64,000 nucleotides of DNA from Mycolicibacterium anyangense (GTDB lineage Bacteria; Actinomycetota; Actinomycetes; Mycobacteriales; Mycobacteriaceae), in contig NZ_AP022620.1 of assembly GCF_010731855.1 (NCBI RefSeq), forward strand, positions 1,612,001 through 1,676,000, written 5' to 3'. Below, one piece after another: positions 33,788-42,714 of this stretch. Below the pieces are notes generated by a model that was given only the letters and a program-made list of their open reading frames with translations, was not told the DNA's origin and did not search any database. Within the stretch, counting starts at the first letter, position 1. Each line of letters starts with the position of its first letter. Both the position numbers and the translations under genes were made by a program.

Positions 33788-35221
33788 CTACTCCGAATCG
33801 GCTGGCGCGTAGCCCAGGATGGCTTTGGTCTCGAGGAAGTCAGCGAAACCCTCTTCGCCCCATTCGCGGCCGTTACCACTGGTCTTGTAGCCGCCGAACG
33901 GCGCCGTGATGTCGAAGGCGTGGTTGATGCTCACCGCACCGGCGCGGATCCGCCTGGCCAGCGCGCGCGCCTGCTGCAAGTCCGCACCCGAGACATACCC
34001 GTAGAGGCCGTAGTCGGTGTCGTTGCCGATCTCGACGGCCTGGTCGAGATCGTCGTAACCAAGGATGCACAGCACCGGCCCGAAGATCTCCTCTCGGGCG
34101 ATGGTCATGTCGTTGTCGACGTCGGCGAACACCGTCGGGCGCACGTAGTAACCGGTGGTCAGCCCCTCCGGTCGGCCGGGGCCACCGGCGACCACCGTCG
34201 CACCTTCGGCGATGCCCTTCTCGATCAGCCCCTGCACCTTGTCGAATTGCACGCGGGAGGCAACGGGCCCGATGGCCGAGCTGTCCGCCAGGTCGCCGAC
34301 CTTGACCGCCTCAGCGGTCGCCTTGGCGACGGCCAGAGCTTCGTCCATCCGGGTGTTGGGCACCAGCATCCGCGACGGCGCGTTACAGCTCTGCCCGGAG
34401 TTCATCATCATCACCGCGACACCGGCGGCCACGCTCTGCGCGAATGCCTCGTCGTCGAGCACGATGTTCGGGCTCTTGCCACCCAGTTCCTGACTGACCC
34501 GCTTCACGGTCGGTGCGGCATTGCGGGCCACCTCGATGCCGGCCCTCGTCGAGCCCGTGAACGACACCATGTCGATGCCGGGGTGGGTGGACAGCGCAGC
34601 ACCCACGCCCGGACCGTCGCCGAAGACCATGTTGTAGACACCCGCGGGAACCCCTGCGGCATCGAGGATCTCGGTGAATATCTGGCCGGAAAACGGCGCC
34701 ACCTCGGATGGCTTGAGCACCATGGTGCACCCGGCGGCGAGCGCCGGGAACACCTTGCAAGCGATCTGGTTGATCGGCCAGTTCCACGGCGTGATCAACC
34801 CACACACCCCGACCGGTTCCTTGACCACCACGGTCTGACCACGCGGCTGCTCGAAGCTGAAGTTCTTCAGGACGTCGATCGCGGTGGACAGATGACCCAG
34901 GCCCATCATCACCTGCGGGCCCTTGGCCAGTGCCGGCGGGGCGCCCATCTCTTCGTGGACCGCTTCGGCGAGGTCGGCGACACGCTTCTGATACTGCTCG
35001 AGGATCGCCGCAAGCACATCGAGTCGTTCTTCCTTGGAGCTGATCGACCAGGCGGCCAAGGCGTTGCGGGCCGCTTCGACCGCCGTGTCCACATCGACAC
35101 TGGAACCCAGCGCGATCCGTCCGCCGGCCTGTTCGGTGGTGGGGTTGTCGACGTCGAGGGTGCGCAGCTCGGCCGGGTCCACCCAGCGGCCGTCGATGTA
35201 GAACTTCAGATAGTCACGCAT
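33788..35221 (-). CDS. Aldehyde dehydrogenase
   Basis: NAD(P)-dependent aldehyde dehydrogenase of 477 residues. Cofactor and catalytic segments are complete: the P-W-N-W-P motif near 145, the K-P-S-E lysine near 170, F-T-G-S-T-R-A-G near 222, general base Glu in E-L-G-G-K-S-P and nucleophile Cys in G-Q-S-C-N-A-P. The E-E-I-F-G-P-V segment near 380 binds the nicotinamide. Specificity cannot be read. It is divergent from an enoyl-CoA hydratase homologue with 133 bases of shared promoter space, which suggests a common catabolic programme. Confidence 0.93.
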   Translation of the reverse strand: MRDYLKFYIDGRWVDPAELRTLDVDNPTTEQAGGRIALGSSVDVDTAVEAARNALAAWSISSKEERLDVLAAILEQYQKRVADLAEAVHEEMGAPPALAKGPQVMMGLGHLSTAIDVLKNFSFEQPRGQTVVVKEPVGVCGLITPWNWPINQIACKVFPALAAGCTMVLKPSEVAPFSGQIFTEILDAAGVPAGVYNMVFGDGPGVGAALSTHPGIDMVSFTGSTRAGIEVARNAAPTVKRVSQELGGKSPNIVLDDEAFAQSVAAGVAVMMMNSGQSCNAPSRMLVPNTRMDEALAVAKATAEAVKVGDLADSSAIGPVASRVQFDKVQGLIEKGIAEGATVVAGGPGRPEGLTTGYYVRPTVFADVDNDMTIAREEIFGPVLCILGYDDLDQAVEIGNDTDYGLYGYVSGADLQQARALARRIRAGAVSINHAFDITAPFGGYKTSGNGREWGEEGFADFLETKAILGYAPADSE

Positions 35222-35354
35222 GGGGTCATCCTGTCACCGCGCGCGTTTGTGCTGTGCGCCTTTGCCATACCCGTCAAAAATCGGTCGGACATCGTTGTCG
35301 TCCGTAGCCGACCCGGCTCGGGTAACAACATTCTCGTCCGCATAGAATGCCTAT

Positions 35355-36263
35355 ATGCCACAGGATCCACGCTTCGTCACCTATGAAGAGCTCGACGAGG
35401 GCCGCATCGTCCGGATCATGCTCAACCGCCCCGAGGCTCGTAATGCGCAGAACCGCGGCCTCCTGGTCGAGTTGAACGAGGCGTTCTTGCGCGCCGAGGC
35501 CGACGACCAGGTGCGGGTCGTCATCCTCGGTGGACTTGGCCCGATGTTTTCGTCCGGGCATGACCTCGGCTCGGCGGCCCATCGCGCCGAATACACCCCC
35601 GGCCCCGACCAGCACCCCAGCTATCAGGTCAACGGGGGTACCCGGGAGGGCGCCGAGAAGATGATGCTGCAGGAGTGGCACCACTTTTTCGCCAATACCC
35701 GACGCTGGCGGGATCTACGCAAGATCACCATCGCCCAGGTTCACGGTGACGTCTATGCCGCTGCTCTCATGCTGATGTGGGCCTGTGATCTGATCATCGC
35801 CGCGGAGAACACTCGGTTCGCCGACGTCGTCGGCACGCGGCTGGGCATGTGCGGCGTCGAATACTTCGCGCACCCTTGGGAATTCGGGCCGCGTAAGACC
35901 AAGGAGCTGATGCTCACCGGCGACGCGCTGACCGTGGATGAGGCCTACCAGCTAGGCATGGTGTCCAAGGTGTTCCCCGAAGCCGAACTCGAAGAGAAGA
36001 CAGTGCAATTCGCCCGCCGCATCGCCGAGGTACCGACCATGGCCGCGCTGCTGGCCAAGGAGGCGGTGAACCAATCGGTGGACAACATGGGGTTCTACAA
36101 CGCACTCAACGCCTGCTTCACCCTTCATCAGCTCAACCACTCGCATTGGGCGCAGCTGCACGACGGTTACCCGGCCGCCCTGGAGGAAGACGGCGTTCCC
36201 AATTGGCGCACCGCACCGCCGATTGTGCCGTCGCTCAAGGATCAGGTGCGCGCGCAGGACTGA
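35355..36263 (+). CDS. Enoyl-CoA hydratase/isomerase-family protein
   Basis: Crotonase-fold protein of 302 residues, slightly longer than the usual 260-290. It has the N-terminal I-V-R-I-M-L-N-R-P-E-A-R-N-A strand, the CoA/oxyanion segment F-S-S-G-H-D-L-G-S near 72 and the second oxyanion region G-D-V-Y-A-A-A-L near 135. The position usually carrying the first catalytic Glu reads V-V-G-T-R-L-G without an obvious acid, so hydratase activity is not certain and another crotonase reaction is possible. The ATG is preceded by a TAGAAT-like -10 element. No gene follows for 358 bases. Confidence 0.87.
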   Translation: MPQDPRFVTYEELDEGRIVRIMLNRPEARNAQNRGLLVELNEAFLRAEADDQVRVVILGGLGPMFSSGHDLGSAAHRAEYTPGPDQHPSYQVNGGTREGAEKMMLQEWHHFFANTRRWRDLRKITIAQVHGDVYAAALMLMWACDLIIAAENTRFADVVGTRLGMCGVEYFAHPWEFGPRKTKELMLTGDALTVDEAYQLGMVSKVFPEAELEEKTVQFARRIAEVPTMAALLAKEAVNQSVDNMGFYNALNACFTLHQLNHSHWAQLHDGYPAALEEDGVPNWRTAPPIVPSLKDQVRAQD

Positions 36264-36621
36264 AGCGCCGGCTCGCTCTGAAGTCTGGCCCCAAGATCAC
36301 GGCGGAACCTCGGATCACGTTGACTTAATCGATTAAGAGGTATCGGGAACGTCACGCGTTCAGCTGAATTTCGTTGCTGGCAGCGGGCGAGTTGACATCG
36401 GCGTCATCACCCTACCCAGTGCAAACCTTCAGTTGATCCGCGGTTCAGAGCTCCCAAACCTGTTGCATACCACGATAATTCGATTATCGCGCAAACCATG
36501 CGCAGCCGATCATGTTCGCAGTTATCGCGTTTTTCCCGCTGTGCGCCATGGTAATTCACGAAACGTGATGGAAACCACAGGGTTTTGCCGCAGCCGAAAA
36601 CATGTTGTTACGTTCGGACGC
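36264..36621. other. AT-rich intergenic region with two palindromes
   Basis: These 358 bases are visibly richer in A/T than the surroundings. They hold a perfect 14-bp palindrome CTTAATCGATTAAG at 36324-36337. A 7-bp dyad CGATAAT-TCG-ATTATCG lies at 36473-36489. I see no convincing gene; an open frame from 36433 joins the C40-like peptidase but begins with atypical composition. The region probably carries the promoter and operators of the downstream gene. Confidence 0.6.
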
Positions 36622-37188
36622 ATGTTTGGAATCGCGACCGCGTCGTTGCTGGCCCTGATCAATCAGGTGTCGGGAACGCCGTACATCCCCGGCGGAGACA
36701 GTCCCGCCGGTACCGACTGCTCCGGGCTGGCCTCATGGGTGTCCAACGTGGCCACTGGCAGGCCCGCGTTCGGCAGCCGGTTTCACACCGCAAATGAAGA
36801 AGCCGCCCTGCTTGCCCGTGGGTTCCACTACGGCACGGCACCCAACTCCCTGGTGATCGGCTGGAACAGCGGCCACACCGCAGTCACCCTGCCCGACGGC
36901 ACCCCGGTTTCCAGCGGTGAAGGCGGCGGTGTGCGCATCGGTGGTGGTGGGGCCTATCAGAAGCAGTTCACCCACCACATGTATCTGCCGATGCCCGCCC
37001 AGGAAATGCAGACCGACCCGGCCGCACCGGCGCCGGATGCCCCGCCGGCACCGGCAGGCCCCGACGTCGTCGGTGTCAGCGATGCTCCGCCGCCCCCGCC
37101 TGCCGAGGATCTGCCGCCGGCGCCCGGCGTCGTCCCGGTCGGCAATGCCACACCACTGCCCGATGGCACCGCGGGGATGCCCGCCTGA
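36622..37188 (+). CDS. NlpC/P60 (C40)-like peptidoglycan peptidase with Pro-rich tail
   Basis: Protein of 188 residues. The N-terminal domain (1-125) resembles C40/CHAP cysteine peptidases: the catalytic Cys is in G-T-D-C-S-G-L-A-S near residue 34, and the His is in N-S-G-H-T-A-V-T-L near 91. This is a layout known from mycobacterial and mycobacteriophage cell-wall hydrolases. The last ~60 residues are Pro/Ala-rich (A-P-D-A-P-P-A-P-A-G-P). I see no good signal peptide, though the start M-F-G-I-A-T-A-S-L-L-A-L-I is hydrophobic; upstream in-frame starts exist. It ends 11 bases before the convergent mce gene. Confidence 0.75.
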   Translation: MFGIATASLLALINQVSGTPYIPGGDSPAGTDCSGLASWVSNVATGRPAFGSRFHTANEEAALLARGFHYGTAPNSLVIGWNSGHTAVTLPDGTPVSSGEGGGVRIGGGGAYQKQFTHHMYLPMPAQEMQTDPAAPAPDAPPAPAGPDVVGVSDAPPPPPAEDLPPAPGVVPVGNATPLPDGTAGMPA

Positions 37189-37199
37189 CCCAAGCAGCC

Positions 37200-38399
37200 T
37201 TACGGGTTGATGGTGTTCTCCCCCACCTGACGGCCCCAGACGTATTCGGTCAGCAACGGCTGGCCTAGCTCGAAGTGGTTGTACGGAGCAAGTGAAGCTC
37301 CGTCGTCGACGACGAGATACGGAGCGGGCCAGAAGTTTCGGTCGATCTTCTGCCAGCATCCGGGAGCGCCACCCGGACCACCCCGCCCGTTGGTGCGCGG
37401 CAGGTTGTCCGGGTAGACGTACGGGTTGGCCGCGCCGAGGAACTCGGTGACCGTGCTCAACGAGTATCCGTTGCCGCCGAAGGCATCCAGGGCATCCGGC
37501 AGGGCCTGGGCGATGTTGCGGATACCGCACAGGATCGCCGGGCTGTACGTGTCCAGCAGCCGGGTGCTGGGCACCAGGTCAGCCGCCGCGCGCACGAGGT
37601 ACGGGCTGGCGCGCTCGACGATGTCGCCGCCGGTGTTGCCGAACCCGATCGATGCCAGCAGCGCGGCGTCGATGTCGGACTGCTGGCCATTGAGCGAGCG
37701 GGCGGTGGTGACCGCGTGCTCTAACCCATCCCACAGATCCGGGCTGGCCTTGGTGTAGACATCGGCAAGACTGGCCAACCGCTGAATGTCGTAGCGAATC
37801 TGGGGCATCTGCGGGTTGACGTCGTCGAGGACGGCATTGCCGTTGACGATCGAGCGACCGAACTTCGTGCCCAGCCCGCTGAGGGCCTCCGCGGTGGCCG
37901 ACAAGGTCAGGTTGAGCGCAATCGGGTCGACCTTCTCCGAGATCGAGGTGACCGTTTCGAACAGCGTGTTGAACTCGGTGGTCACCGAGGTGGCATCGAT
38001 GACGTCGGCACTGCTGATCCGCGCCGCCGACGGGTCTTTGGGCGCGCTCAGCGCAACGTACTTGTTGCCGAACACCGTGCTGGCCTTGATGTCGGCGCGC
38101 ACGTTGGCCGGGATGGCGGGCACATAGTGCGAGTCGACGTCCAAGGTCACCCGCGCCACCGACCTGCCGTCGCGGTCGATCGACGACACCGTGCCGACCC
38201 GCCCGATCACCACCCCGTTGTAGGTCACCTTCGAACCCGACTCCATGACCAGACCGGCCCGGTCGGACACCATGGTCAGCAGGGTGCGCGGCAACAGGTC
38301 ACCGCGGAACTGCAGATAGATCAGAGTCAGGACCAGCGCCACCACTAGCACCGTCACCAGCCCGGCCGTCTTGAGTGGCGGGCGATCGGCGAAGCTCAT
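37200..38399 (-). CDS. Orphan MceA-type MCE-family protein
   Basis: Mammalian-cell-entry family protein of 399 residues. One N-terminal helix (A-G-L-V-T-V-L-V-V-A-L-V-L-T-L-I-Y) anchors it, followed by the MCE domain (about 40-120, G-S-K-V-T-Y-N-G-V-V-I-G-R-V-G). A long helical region then ends in the MceA-like tail F-E-L-G-Q-P-L-L-T-E-Y-V-W-G-R. MceA to MceF proteins normally form lipid-import shuttles encoded with yrbE permeases; none are found nearby. I chose ATG 38399; GTG 38411 is an alternative. The start overlaps the stop of a short upstream leader frame. Confidence 0.87.
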   Translation of the reverse strand: MSFADRPPLKTAGLVTVLVVALVLTLIYLQFRGDLLPRTLLTMVSDRAGLVMESGSKVTYNGVVIGRVGTVSSIDRDGRSVARVTLDVDSHYVPAIPANVRADIKASTVFGNKYVALSAPKDPSAARISSADVIDATSVTTEFNTLFETVTSISEKVDPIALNLTLSATAEALSGLGTKFGRSIVNGNAVLDDVNPQMPQIRYDIQRLASLADVYTKASPDLWDGLEHAVTTARSLNGQQSDIDAALLASIGFGNTGGDIVERASPYLVRAAADLVPSTRLLDTYSPAILCGIRNIAQALPDALDAFGGNGYSLSTVTEFLGAANPYVYPDNLPRTNGRGGPGGAPGCWQKIDRNFWPAPYLVVDDGASLAPYNHFELGQPLLTEYVWGRQVGENTINP

Positions 38400-38431
38400 C
38401 GCGATGTCCACCCAGGACCAGTGCCGCGCAT
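38396..38431 (-). CDS. Possible 11-codon leader peptide coupled to the mce gene
   Basis: A short frame M-R-G-T-G-P-G-W-T-S-R begins at the ATG 38429-38431, with GGAAGGAGG just 4 bases upstream. Its TGA overlaps the mce ATG as ATGA. The strong ribosome-binding site is too far (about 40 bases) from the mce start to serve it directly. Translational coupling through the leader is an inference. Confidence 0.45.
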   Translation of the reverse strand: MRGTGPGWTSR

Positions 38432-38873
38432 CCCGCCTCCTTCCCCGACCCGAATTGCGATTCGGCACCGCTGCGCTGTCGTATGACAGTGAGGCGGACC
38501 ACAGGAATGTACCCGAGCCGGTAATTTGCGTGAAGCGCATTCGCGCAATTCGCCGCACTTTGGCCAGCACTTTATTTGTAGCCATCACGTCAATTCGACT
38601 CAGCTACGTGAATGACCCTGATGCACAGCCTGTTTGCGGCGGCGACGGCTATATTGACGGGCACACGAATAAAATCTCGCAGGCGAATAAGCGGTTTGCC
38701 CCCGCTGGGCAACACGATTCGGTATCCGCGATCACGTGGCGGGTTCGACGGCGCGTGCGCCGCCGAGTGCGGCCAAAGCTACTCCAGTTGGCAGTGGAGT
38801 CGGGATAATCGATGGAGTCGCCAGGGCGACGATGCCTGCGCGGGAACCGGCTCAACGAGGAGCGTAGAAACTC
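38432..38873. other. Divergent promoter region of mce-type gene and icl2
   Basis: These 442 bases hold no convincing gene; frames on both strands lack family character. Parts around 38520-38700 are AT-richer. A GAGGAG ribosome-binding site at 38857-38862 serves icl2. TTTGC segments at about 38631 and 38694 are reminiscent of half-sites of the acetate regulator RamB, but the match is too short to call. Confidence 0.5.
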
Positions 38874-41165
38874 ATGTCCATCATCGAAGCGGACCCAGTG
38901 ACCCCGTCGGGATTCGACGGGGAGGTCGCCGACACCCAGCGGTACTTCGACAGCCCACGATTCGACGGGATCACCCGGCTCTACACAGCCCGCCAGGTCG
39001 TGGAGCAGCGGGGCACCATCCCCGTCGACTACACGGTCGCCAGGGAGGCCTCGACCGCCTTCTACCAGCGGCTCAAGGAACTGTTCGCGCAGAAGAAGAG
39101 CATCACCACGTTTGGTCCATACTCGCCGGGCCAGGCGGTCACGATGAAGCGAATGGGCATCGAGGGCATCTACCTCGGCGGCTGGGCCACCTCGGCCAAG
39201 GGTTCGGTGACCGAGGATCCGGGACCCGACCTGGCGAGCTATCCGCTGAGCCAGGTTCCCGACGAGGCCGCCGGCCTAGTGCGGGCATTGCTGACCGCCG
39301 ATCGCAACCAACACTTCCTTCGCCTGCAGATGACCGATGAACAGCGGGCGGCCACGCCGCCGGTCGACTACCGGCCCTTCATCATCGCCGACGCCGACAC
39401 CGGCCACGGCGGAGATCCACACGTGCGCAACCTGATCCGGCGTTTCGTCGAGGCAGGGGTTTCCGGCTACCACATCGAGGACCAGCGGCCGGGTACCAAG
39501 AAGTGCGGCCACCAGGGCGGAAAGGTGCTGGTGCCATCCGATGAGCAGATCAAGCGGCTCAACACCGCACGCTTCCAGCTCGACATCATGCGGGTGCCCG
39601 GCATCATCGTGGCCCGCACCGACGCCGAAGCCGCCAACCTTGTCGAGAGCCGCTCCGACGAGCGCGACCAGCCGTTCCTGCTCGGGGCCACCAATTTGAA
39701 GATTCCGCCCTACAAGGCGTGTTTCCTGGCGATGGTGCGCCGTTTCTACGACTCCGGCGTCACCGAACTCAACGGTCATCTGCTCTATGCCCTGCCCGAG
39801 GGCGAATACGCACAGGCCGACGCCTGGCTGGACAAACACGGGATCGGCACCGCGGTCAGCGAGGCCGCGACGGCGTGGCTCGACGGCCGCAAGGGCTCGC
39901 TGGATGCGTTGTTCGACACGGTCGAGTCGAGGTTCGTCGAGGCCTGGCAGGACGACGCCGGTCTGGAAACCTATGGCGACGCCGTGGCCGAGTTGCTGAA
40001 GTTCCGCGAGAGCGAGGGCGAACCGCTCGACATGAGCGTCTCGGACTGGTCGGCATTCGCCAAGACCGCCTCGCTGTACGCCGCGCGGGAGAAGGCACGC
40101 GCCCTCGGCGTCGACGCCGCCTGGGACTGCGAGCGGGCCAAGACACCCGAGGGCTATTACCAGGTGCGCGGCGGCATCCCGTATGCCATCGCCAAATCGC
40201 TTGCCGCAGCGCCCTTTGCGGATCTGCTGTGGATGGAGACCAAGACCGCCGACCTGGCCGATGCCAAGGAGTTCGCCGACGCCATCCACGCCGTCTACCC
40301 GGACAAGATGCTGGCCTACAACCTGTCACCCTCGTTCAACTGGGACACCACCGGGATGAGCGATGAGCAGATGCGCGCCTTCCCCGAGGAAATCGGCAAG
40401 ATGGGCTTCGTCTTCAACTTCATGACCTACGGCGGTCACCAGATCGACGGTGTGGCCGCCGAGGAGTTCGCCACCGCGCTGCGTCAGGACGGCATGCTGG
40501 CACTGGCCCGGTTGCAACGCAAGATGCGCCTCGTCGAATCTCCTTACCGCACACCGCAAACCCTGGTCGGCGGACCGCGCAGCGATGCCGCGCTGGCGGC
40601 CTCGTCCGGTCGTACCGCCACCACCAAGGCGATGGGTGCGGGCTCCACCCAGCACCAGCACCTGGTGCAGACCGAGGTGCCCAAGAAGCTGCTCGAGGAC
40701 TGGCTGGCACTGTGGAGTGAGCACTACGACCTCGGCGAGAAGCTGCGGGTCAGCCTGCGGCCCCGCCGGGCCGGCTCCGATGTCCTGGAGCTGGGCATCT
40801 ACGGCGCCGACGACGGCGAGAAGCTGGCCGACGTGGTCTTCGACCCGATCAAGGACCGGCATGGCCGCAGCATCCTGCAGGTGCGCGATCAGAACACCTA
40901 CGCCGAGAAGCTGCGCCAGAAGCGGCTGATGACGGTGATCCACCTGTGGATGGTGCACCGGTTCAAGGCCGACGCCGTGTACTACGTGACGCCCACCGAG
41001 GACAACGTGTACCAGGCCGACAAGATGAAGGCGCACGGCATCTTCAGCGATGTGCACAAGGATGTCGGCGAGATCCTGGTGGCCGATGTCAACCAGGCCC
41101 GCATCGCCGAACTGCTGGAGCCCGACCGCGCCGCCCTCACCCGCTTGATCAACAAGGAGGACTGA
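38874..41165 (+). CDS. aceA: Isocitrate lyase, long Icl2 type
   Basis: Glyoxylate-cycle enzyme of 763 residues that splits isocitrate into succinate and glyoxylate. It is the long mycobacterial Icl2 form (about 766 residues) rather than the 428-residue Icl1. The barrel contains [10 protein letters not shown] near 170, the catalytic loop K-K-C-G-H-Q-G-G near 211 and the N-L-S-P-S-F-N-W block near 483. The C-terminal ~160 residues are the regulatory domain of Icl2, which in M. tuberculosis Icl2 responds to acetyl-CoA. An AGGAGG at its very end serves the following membrane-protein gene. Confidence 0.95.
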   Translation: MSIIEADPVTPSGFDGEVADTQRYFDSPRFDGITRLYTARQVVEQRGTIPVDYTVAREASTAFYQRLKELFAQKKSITTFGPYSPGQAVTMKRMGIEGIYLGGWATSAKGSVTEDPGPDLASYPLSQVPDEAAGLVRALLTADRNQHFLRLQMTDEQRAATPPVDYRPFIIADADTGHGGDPHVRNLIRRFVEAGVSGYHIEDQRPGTKKCGHQGGKVLVPSDEQIKRLNTARFQLDIMRVPGIIVARTDAEAANLVESRSDERDQPFLLGATNLKIPPYKACFLAMVRRFYDSGVTELNGHLLYALPEGEYAQADAWLDKHGIGTAVSEAATAWLDGRKGSLDALFDTVESRFVEAWQDDAGLETYGDAVAELLKFRESEGEPLDMSVSDWSAFAKTASLYAAREKARALGVDAAWDCERAKTPEGYYQVRGGIPYAIAKSLAAAPFADLLWMETKTADLADAKEFADAIHAVYPDKMLAYNLSPSFNWDTTGMSDEQMRAFPEEIGKMGFVFNFMTYGGHQIDGVAAEEFATALRQDGMLALARLQRKMRLVESPYRTPQTLVGGPRSDAALAASSGRTATTKAMGAGSTQHQHLVQTEVPKKLLEDWLALWSEHYDLGEKLRVSLRPRRAGSDVLELGIYGADDGEKLADVVFDPIKDRHGRSILQVRDQNTYAEKLRQKRLMTVIHLWMVHRFKADAVYYVTPTEDNVYQADKMKAHGIFSDVHKDVGEILVADVNQARIAELLEPDRAALTRLINKED

Positions 41166-41169
41166 GCTG
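41155..41169 (+). promoter_or_regulatory. AGGAGG ribosome-binding site with CTG start codon
   Basis: AGGAGG at 41155-41160 inside the last codons of icl2 precedes a CTG at 41167-41169 by 6 bases. One base separates this codon from the icl2 TGA. No ATG, GTG or TTG exists in this frame before 41221, which would remove the first membrane helix. Confidence 0.55.
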
Positions 41170-41967
41170 TCCTGGGGCGCTGTCGGCGTCAACCTGCTGC
41201 TGTGTGCCCTGGTCGTCGCGGTGTACTTCGCCGCGATCATGGCGTTGTCGATCCGGGTGCGCAACCAGTCGATCGTCGACATCTTCTGGGGACCGGGGTT
41301 CGTCCTGGTGGCCGCGGTCAGCTACCTGGCCTCGCGGCACAGCGGAGGTGACGACGTCCGCCGGCTGGTGGTGCTGGCTCTGACGGCCATCTGGGGGCTG
41401 CGACTCGGGCTGCACATCGGCATCCGCAACGTCGGGCACGGCCAAGACCCGCGCTACGACGCGATCATGAGCCACCGCTCCGGGTCACTGGTGGGCTTCG
41501 TCGCCCGCAAGATCTACCTGCCTCAGGCGGTGATCCTGTTCATCGTGTCGCTACCGGTCCAGTTCGCGATGTACCAGCCCGCGGCCCTGGGAGTCGTTGG
41601 GACACTGGGCATTGCGGTGTGGGTTGTCGGCTTTGCGTTCGAGGCCCTGGGCGACTACCAGCTCACAAGGTTCAAGAAGGATCCGGCCAACGCCGGACAG
41701 ATCATGGACCGTGGGCTGTGGGCGTGGACCCGGCACCCGAACTACTTCGGTGACGTGTGCGTCTGGGTCGGGCTGTGGTTGCTGACCCTCGGGCATCCGG
41801 CCGGATTCGGCACGGTGGTGTCGCCGCTGCTGATGGGCTTCTTTCTGGTCAAGGTCAGCGGAAAGGCGTTGCTGGAGAAGAACATGCGCCGAAGCCGCGG
41901 CCCGGCCTATGACGCCTACGTCGTACGAACGAGTGGATTCTTCCCGCGGCCGCCGCGGCGGTCGTGA
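41167..41967 (+). CDS. DUF1295 steroid-5-alpha-reductase-like membrane protein
   Basis: Membrane protein of about 266 residues with several helices. The C-terminal third has the reductase/isoprenylcysteine-methyltransferase-like motif W-A-W-T-R-H-P-N-Y-F-G-D, followed by a conserved G-L-W-L-L helix and a final N-M-R-R-S-R segment. The proposed CTG start yields L-S-W-G-A-V-G-V-N-L-L-L, restoring helix 1; the first usual start codon is GTG at 41221. It is tightly coupled to icl2. The function of DUF1295 proteins is not established; an NADPH-dependent reduction of a lipid is a common guess. Confidence 0.85.
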   Translation: MSWGAVGVNLLLCALVVAVYFAAIMALSIRVRNQSIVDIFWGPGFVLVAAVSYLASRHSGGDDVRRLVVLALTAIWGLRLGLHIGIRNVGHGQDPRYDAIMSHRSGSLVGFVARKIYLPQAVILFIVSLPVQFAMYQPAALGVVGTLGIAVWVVGFAFEALGDYQLTRFKKDPANAGQIMDRGLWAWTRHPNYFGDVCVWVGLWLLTLGHPAGFGTVVSPLLMGFFLVKVSGKALLEKNMRRSRGPAYDAYVVRTSGFFPRPPRRS

Positions 41968-41970
41968 TCA

Positions 41971-42714
41971 TCAGCAGCGGGCCAGCACATCGGACATGGC
42001 CTGCTTCTCCTTGGCCGACACCCACAGCCCGTAGGCGGTCTTGATCCCGACCTGGCGCGCCACGAAGTCGCAGCGGAACGCCTCGTTGGGCGGTAGCCAT
42101 GACGCGGCGTCACGGAAGGCCTTGTCGAAGTTGGCTTTCGGGCTCACCGCGAGCAGGTTGCGTGGATCGTTGGCGAAGTCGAGCCGGCGCTGCGGATCCC
42201 AGCTGCGAGCGCCCTTGTACCAGGCATCGGCCAGCGCGACCACGTGGTCGATCTCGACCGCCTTGGACGTGTCGGGTCCGCGGACGAAGTCGATGACGGT
42301 GCCGGTGTAGGGGTCGCGCAGGACGCCACTCTGGGCGTAGCAGGTGCCGGGGCGCACGACCAGGTCGGCCAGGTCGCGGCGCAGGATGTCATCACGGGTG
42401 TTGCAGCCGTTGTGTCCGTACTCGACATTGACGTCGTCACTCCACGCCTGCCCGAACCGCCAACGCTGGAAGTCCTGGGTGCGGTCCCAGCCTTTGACCG
42501 GCAGGGCGGCGAGCTGGCCGCGGGCCTGGTCGAAGCCTGGGGTCGCGCCGGTCGCCGGCGGCGGTGGGGGCGACGGTGTCGCCGTCCACGTCGGTGATGG
42601 GCCGGACAGTCGCTTGTCAGCCTGATGGCGATCCCAGATCACCACCCCCAGGACGGCGCCGATCACCAAGACGGCGAGCACCAGAAACCCGCCGCGCCGG
42701 CTACGGGAGGTCAC
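41971..42714 (-). CDS. HNH-family (DUF1524) secreted or membrane-anchored nuclease-like protein
   Basis: Protein of about 247 residues. An N-terminal helix (G-F-L-V-L-A-V-L-V-I-G-A-V-L-G-V-V-I) acts as signal or anchor, followed by a Pro/Thr linker. A domain with the DUF1524/HNH core follows: E-I-D-H-V-V-A-L-A-D-A-W, then D-P-R-N-L-L-A-V and N-F-D-K. Two Cys pairs are possible (G-C-N-T, G-T-C-Y, F-R-C-D, A-R-C). Homologues are secreted in many actinobacteria, where their target is uncertain. I took GTG 42714; TTG 42738 is the other option. It overlaps the upstream tetR end by 14 bases. Confidence 0.82.
   Translation of the reverse strand: MTSRSRRGGFLVLAVLVIGAVLGVVIWDRHQADKRLSGPSPTWTATPSPPPPPATGATPGFDQARGQLAALPVKGWDRTQDFQRWRFGQAWSDDVNVEYGHNGCNTRDDILRRDLADLVVRPGTCYAQSGVLRDPYTGTVIDFVRGPDTSKAVEIDHVVALADAWYKGARSWDPQRRLDFANDPRNLLAVSPKANFDKAFRDAASWLPPNEAFRCDFVARQVGIKTAYGLWVSAKEKQAMSDVLARC

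Noticed and set aside
38620..38700. RamB binding sites upstream of icl2
   Set aside because: Only short TTTGC matches; in 442 bases such matches are expected by chance.
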